A stretch of DNA of 9,372 nt from an uncultured Flavobacteriales bacterium (GTDB lineage Bacteria; Bacteroidota; Bacteroidia; Flavobacteriales; BACL11): assembly GCA_913052655.1 (NCBI GenBank), contig CAJXFN010000053.1, forward strand, positions 1 through 9,372, in the 5' to 3' direction. A model generated the notes under the pieces. That model was not told the origin of the DNA. It did not search any database and saw only the letters and a program-made list of their open reading frames with translations. This document shows, in pieces, positions 6,483-9,372 of this stretch; the first letter of the stretch is position 1; each line of letters begins with the position of its first letter. Position numbers and translations under genes: made by a program.

Positions 6483-7316
6483 ATGTGTAAGAAAATTATT
6501 ATATCTCTTATTTGCATTGTATTCTCTATGCAAAGTTCATCTCAGTGTATTCCGGATACAATATATCAAGATTCACTTCCTAATATTTGGCCATCAAGTG
6601 GATTTCCTGACGCTACGATAGGAGAAAGTTATTCACAAATATGGACAATGAAAATTCCTTCTACTTTAATTGAAGCAGCCCTTGGTGACACTGCGTTTGT
6701 TACAGTAGACACCTTAGGACAAACATTTTATATAGGAGATTGGCCAGTTGATAGTGTAGTAACTATTGATGTACTAAACACTCCACCTGGAATGTCTGTA
6801 GACTGTAATACTTCTAATTGTGTTTTCCTTGGAGGAACAGTTGCATGTGCGGAGATAAACGGTATACCCACAACTCCTGACTGGTATGATTTACAGATTA
6901 TTTCAAACCTATATTCCCATGGTGTTATTACGGTAGTTGTAGGTGGAGTTCCTTTAACATTGCCTGTAAATGTTAATTATTTTGATATTGTAGGTCATTA
7001 TGATACAGTTAGCAGATATATGATAACAGTCAATCAAGCATCTTCTTTAGAAAATGTAAATAATAAGCTTGAAATAATAAATATCAGTCTTAAGAACAAC
7101 AACCTACAACTAAAAATACAATCTAACTTTTCCGATAAATTCCAATTAAATATTACTGATTTAATAAGTAGAAGAGTTCTTGTAAAAGAAATTATATTAG
7201 AATCTGGTGAAAACAACTTTATCTTCAACCAAAAATTACAGAATGGATTATATATAATTAATCTACAGAATCAAAACACAAGAATTTCTGATAAATTTTA
7301 TCTAGATTCAAAATAA
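6483..7316 (+). CDS. Secreted protein with T9SS type A C-terminal sorting domain and putative Ig-like region
   Basis: The 277-residue protein has a Sec signal peptide (MCKKIIISLICIVFSMQSSSQ, cleavage near 21). The central region (about 22-183) is beta-rich. The stretch 100-140 (TPPGMSVDC, a cysteine-rich turn with C108, C113 and C122, then EINGIPTTPDWYDLQII) resembles the 'PPG...G.P...Y.L.I' pattern of putative Ig-like (He_PIG) domains. Residues about 190-277 look like a T9SS type A sorting domain: LQLKIQSNFSDKFQLNITDL, then VLVKEIILESGENNF, NGLYIINLQ and a basic end (KFYLDSK). Such domains send proteins across the outer membrane through the type IX secretion system and are normally removed or used for surface attachment. 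The next ATG (M16) would break the signal peptide, so 6483 is the start. The stop TAA directly abuts the receptor ATG, so the two are likely translated together. I do not recognise a named function; ligand binding at the cell surface is an inference from the partner gene. Confidence 0.8.
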   Translation: MCKKIIISLICIVFSMQSSSQCIPDTIYQDSLPNIWPSSGFPDATIGESYSQIWTMKIPSTLIEAALGDTAFVTVDTLGQTFYIGDWPVDSVVTIDVLNTPPGMSVDCNTSNCVFLGGTVACAEINGIPTTPDWYDLQIISNLYSHGVITVVVGGVPLTLPVNVNYFDIVGHYDTVSRYMITVNQASSLENVNNKLEIINISLKNNNLQLKIQSNFSDKFQLNITDLISRRVLVKEIILESGENNFIFNQKLQNGLYIINLQNQNTRISDKFYLDSK

Positions 7317-9372
7317 ATGAAAAGAATTCTTACACTTATTTTCTTTTTTCTTCTTTCTAACAACATACATTCTCAAATTTTAAAAGGTAAAATTATTGAC
7401 ATAGAAGGAAGGTCAATTAGAAACGCAAGTATATCTATTTCTAATGAGAATCTATGTTATACTAATAATTTTGGAAAATTTAATGTCAAACTCAATGAAG
7501 GACTTCATCTAGTTTCTGTAAATCACATAAATTATAAGAATAAAACTATTGAAATAAATCTAAAAGATAATCAGACTAAAAAATTAAATATTATTCTTGA
7601 AAGAAAAATCAATTTGTTAGATGACGTTGAAATAATTGAAGAAAAATCTGAAAAAATCATTACAGATGTATTATCAATAAATGTTATAGATTCAGAGAAA
7701 TTTCAAGAGGAATCAAATAGTGATTTATCTGATATAGTTCAACGATTTTCTGGAATAACACTTACTGATAATCAAATCAGCATAAGAGGTGGCTCTGGGT
7801 GGAATGCGATGGCAGGAAGCAGGGTTTTAGTTTTGATAGATGACATACCACTTCTATCTGGTGATATGGGACAAATTCCTTGGGATTTAATTCCTATAGA
7901 AAATATTGATCAGATTGAAGTCACTAAGGGAGCTGCTTCTGCAATTTACGGTTCTTCTGCGATGAACGGCGTTATTAATGTGAAGACAAAAACTGCAAAT
8001 CAGATGCTTATTTCTCAACATCCATTTATTGGGCATACTAAAATAATTAATAAGTATGGAGTATATGACAATCCAAAAAATATAAATCTAAAATGGTGGG
8101 ACGGAACACGTTCATTTTATTCTACTGACATCTTACACTCAAATATTATTGGGAATACATCTTTAACTCTTGGGTTAAATCATTTAAAAGATTATGGATA
8201 CAGATATCTTGAAGAAAATAAGAGAAATCAATTATCCTTGAACTTATTACATAATTCAAAAAAAATTGAAAATTTATTATATGGTATAAATGGTACCTTT
8301 ATGAAACAAAATGTGGGTAATTTTCTTCTATGGGAAAGTTACGAAAATGCTTACATCCCTATAGACAGCAACCTCTATCAAACAAATTCAACCTTATTTC
8401 ACATTGATCCATACATAAACTTTATAACACAAAATGGAAAACATTCTATAAAAAATAGATACATGAGAATTGGACTAGATAATAGTACCAATAAAGAAGA
8501 TACAGGTAAAGATTTATTTTCAGAAACATATTATCTTGATTATAAATTTAATGGAAGGATAAATTATTTATTTTCCGACATAACATTTGGAGCAACTATT
8601 AGTAATGTACTGTCATATTCGGAAGTATTTAACGGAGAAAATAAAAGTAACTCTCAATCTATGTATGCAATCCTCGAAAAACAAATAGATAACACAACAT
8701 ATTCTGTAGGAAACAGATATGAATTTATACGGATTAAATCAGAAAAAGAATTTGAACTAGCAAACGGAGATTCAACAAATGACTTTAAGGTTACATTCCC
8801 TTTATTTTATGCTGGAATAAAACACAAAATTAACACACATAGCAGCTTAAGATCATATTTCGGGCAAGGAGTAAGATTTCCAAGTATAGCAGAAATGTCT
8901 GCTTCTACAAACGTTCATGGGGGAACATATATCTACCCCAACCTTACTTTAAAGCCAGAAAATGGATGGAGTTTTGAAAGTGCGTTTCATTATAATAAAA
9001 AGATTAAGAATTTACTAATTGATTTTGATCTTGCGTATTTTTTAATGAAATATGAAAACATGATGGAGTTTAGTTTCGCTCAATGGGGAACAGAATATGA
9101 TATAGAACATGCCTACGGACTTGGTTTTAAAACTGTCAACATAGGAAAAACTCAAATTGACGGAATAGAGACTGAATTAAATGCATCATATAATTTTCAT
9201 GACAATATAAAATCTAATATTTCAATTGGATATACGTATATGAATCCTATTTCCTTAAGTCCTGATTCGATTTACGCACAAACAAATAATTTAGGAGTAG
9301 TACAAGATATTACATTCAACAATAGTAGTTCTGACACAACTATCTTAAAATATAGATACCAACACTTATTTA
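7317..9372 (+). CDS. TonB-dependent outer-membrane receptor with carboxypeptidase-regulatory-like N-terminal domain (3' end outside window)
   Basis: The frame is open for 685 codons from the ATG at 7317 to the window edge, so the C-terminal barrel end is missing. A signal peptide (MKRILTLIFFFLLSNNIHSQ, 1-20) is followed by a carboxypeptidase-regulatory-like Ig-fold domain (about 21-95: LKGKIIDIEGRSIRNASISI, TNNFGKFNVKL), a LDDVEII stretch (101-107) in the place of a TonB box, and a plug domain (about 112-225) with IRGGSGW (156-162), VLVLIDDIPLLSGD (170-183), IDQIEVTKGAASAIYGSSAM (197-216) and NGVINVKT (217-224). After that come barrel strands, including a GQGVRFPSIAEMSAS stretch and an LTLKPENGWSFESAF stretch, typical of BtuB/siderophore-type receptors. 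These proteins take up scarce ligands such as metal chelates, cobalamin or glycans using TonB energy. No SusD, FecIR or metabolic gene is visible to fix the ligand. It starts immediately after the stop of the T9SS-sorted protein. Confidence 0.92.
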   Translation, partial: MKRILTLIFFFLLSNNIHSQILKGKIIDIEGRSIRNASISISNENLCYTNNFGKFNVKLNEGLHLVSVNHINYKNKTIEINLKDNQTKKLNIILERKINLLDDVEIIEEKSEKIITDVLSINVIDSEKFQEESNSDLSDIVQRFSGITLTDNQISIRGGSGWNAMAGSRVLVLIDDIPLLSGDMGQIPWDLIPIENIDQIEVTKGAASAIYGSSAMNGVINVKTKTANQMLISQHPFIGHTKIINKYGVYDNPKNINLKWWDGTRSFYSTDILHSNIIGNTSLTLGLNHLKDYGYRYLEENKRNQLSLNLLHNSKKIENLLYGINGTFMKQNVGNFLLWESYENAYIPIDSNLYQTNSTLFHIDPYINFITQNGKHSIKNRYMRIGLDNSTNKEDTGKDLFSETYYLDYKFNGRINYLFSDITFGATISNVLSYSEVFNGENKSNSQSMYAILEKQIDNTTYSVGNRYEFIRIKSEKEFELANGDSTNDFKVTFPLFYAGIKHKINTHSSLRSYFGQGVRFPSIAEMSASTNVHGGTYIYPNLTLKPENGWSFESAFHYNKKIKNLLIDFDLAYFLMKYENMMEFSFAQWGTEYDIEHAYGLGFKTVNIGKTQIDGIETELNASYNFHDNIKSNISIGYTYMNPISLSPDSIYAQTNNLGVVQDITFNNSSSDTTILKYRYQHLF

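Noticed and set aside
7034..7228. Minus-strand open frame of 64 codons
   Set aside because: It is antisense to the T9SS sorting domain of the secreted protein, which is well supported on the plus strand.
7317..9372. Assigning the TonB receptor to cobalamin (btuB) or a given siderophore
   Set aside because: Plug and barrel motifs identify the superfamily only; there is no upstream riboswitch, FecIR pair, SusD or metabolic neighbour to fix the ligand.

Overview
The window looks like chromosomal DNA from a member of the Bacteroidota, probably a marine or freshwater relative of the Flavobacteriales. The evidence is strongly AT-rich sequence, no Shine-Dalgarno sites ahead of the genes, several perfect copies of the Bacteroidota -7 promoter element TAnnTTTG, a type IX secretion (T9SS) C-terminal sorting domain, a TonB-dependent receptor with an N-terminal carboxypeptidase-regulatory-like domain, and a gene order I associate with that phylum. 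Genus and species cannot be told from the sequence.

Left part (1-6187, all minus strand, transcribed right to left): a tightly packed cell-envelope cluster. In transcription order it holds coaX (type III pantothenate kinase), an outer-membrane beta-barrel protein, a secreted TPR protein, an LptC-type protein (LPS export), a CNNM/CorC-type membrane protein with paired CBS domains, and, after an 81-bp gap, the N-terminal part of a large membrane-anchored PpiD/SurA-like periplasmic folding protein that runs off the left edge. The first five genes overlap or sit 2-14 nt apart, so they are very likely one operon. Apart from coaX, the theme is building and maintaining the outer membrane.

Middle (6188-6482): a non-protein-coding divergent region. 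It has a leftward promoter for the coaX operon with a perfect 8-bp-arm inverted repeat overlapping its -7 element, a rightward promoter, tRNA-Phe(GAA), and a strong rho-independent terminator closing the tRNA unit. A third TAnnTTTG element precedes the next gene.

Right part (6483-9372, plus strand): a two-gene unit. It comprises a small secreted protein with a putative Ig-like region and a T9SS type A sorting domain, followed with zero spacing (TAA then ATG) by a TonB-dependent receptor that runs off the right edge. The pairing suggests a surface ligand-binding protein working with an uptake receptor, but the ligand is unknown.

Most of the window is recognisable housekeeping sequence. I see no phage, insertion sequence, CRISPR array, defence system or biosynthetic cluster. 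The parts least explained by known biology are the T9SS-protein/receptor pair, the dyad over the coaX promoter, and the conserved-looking barrel/TPR pair of unknown function in the LptC operon.
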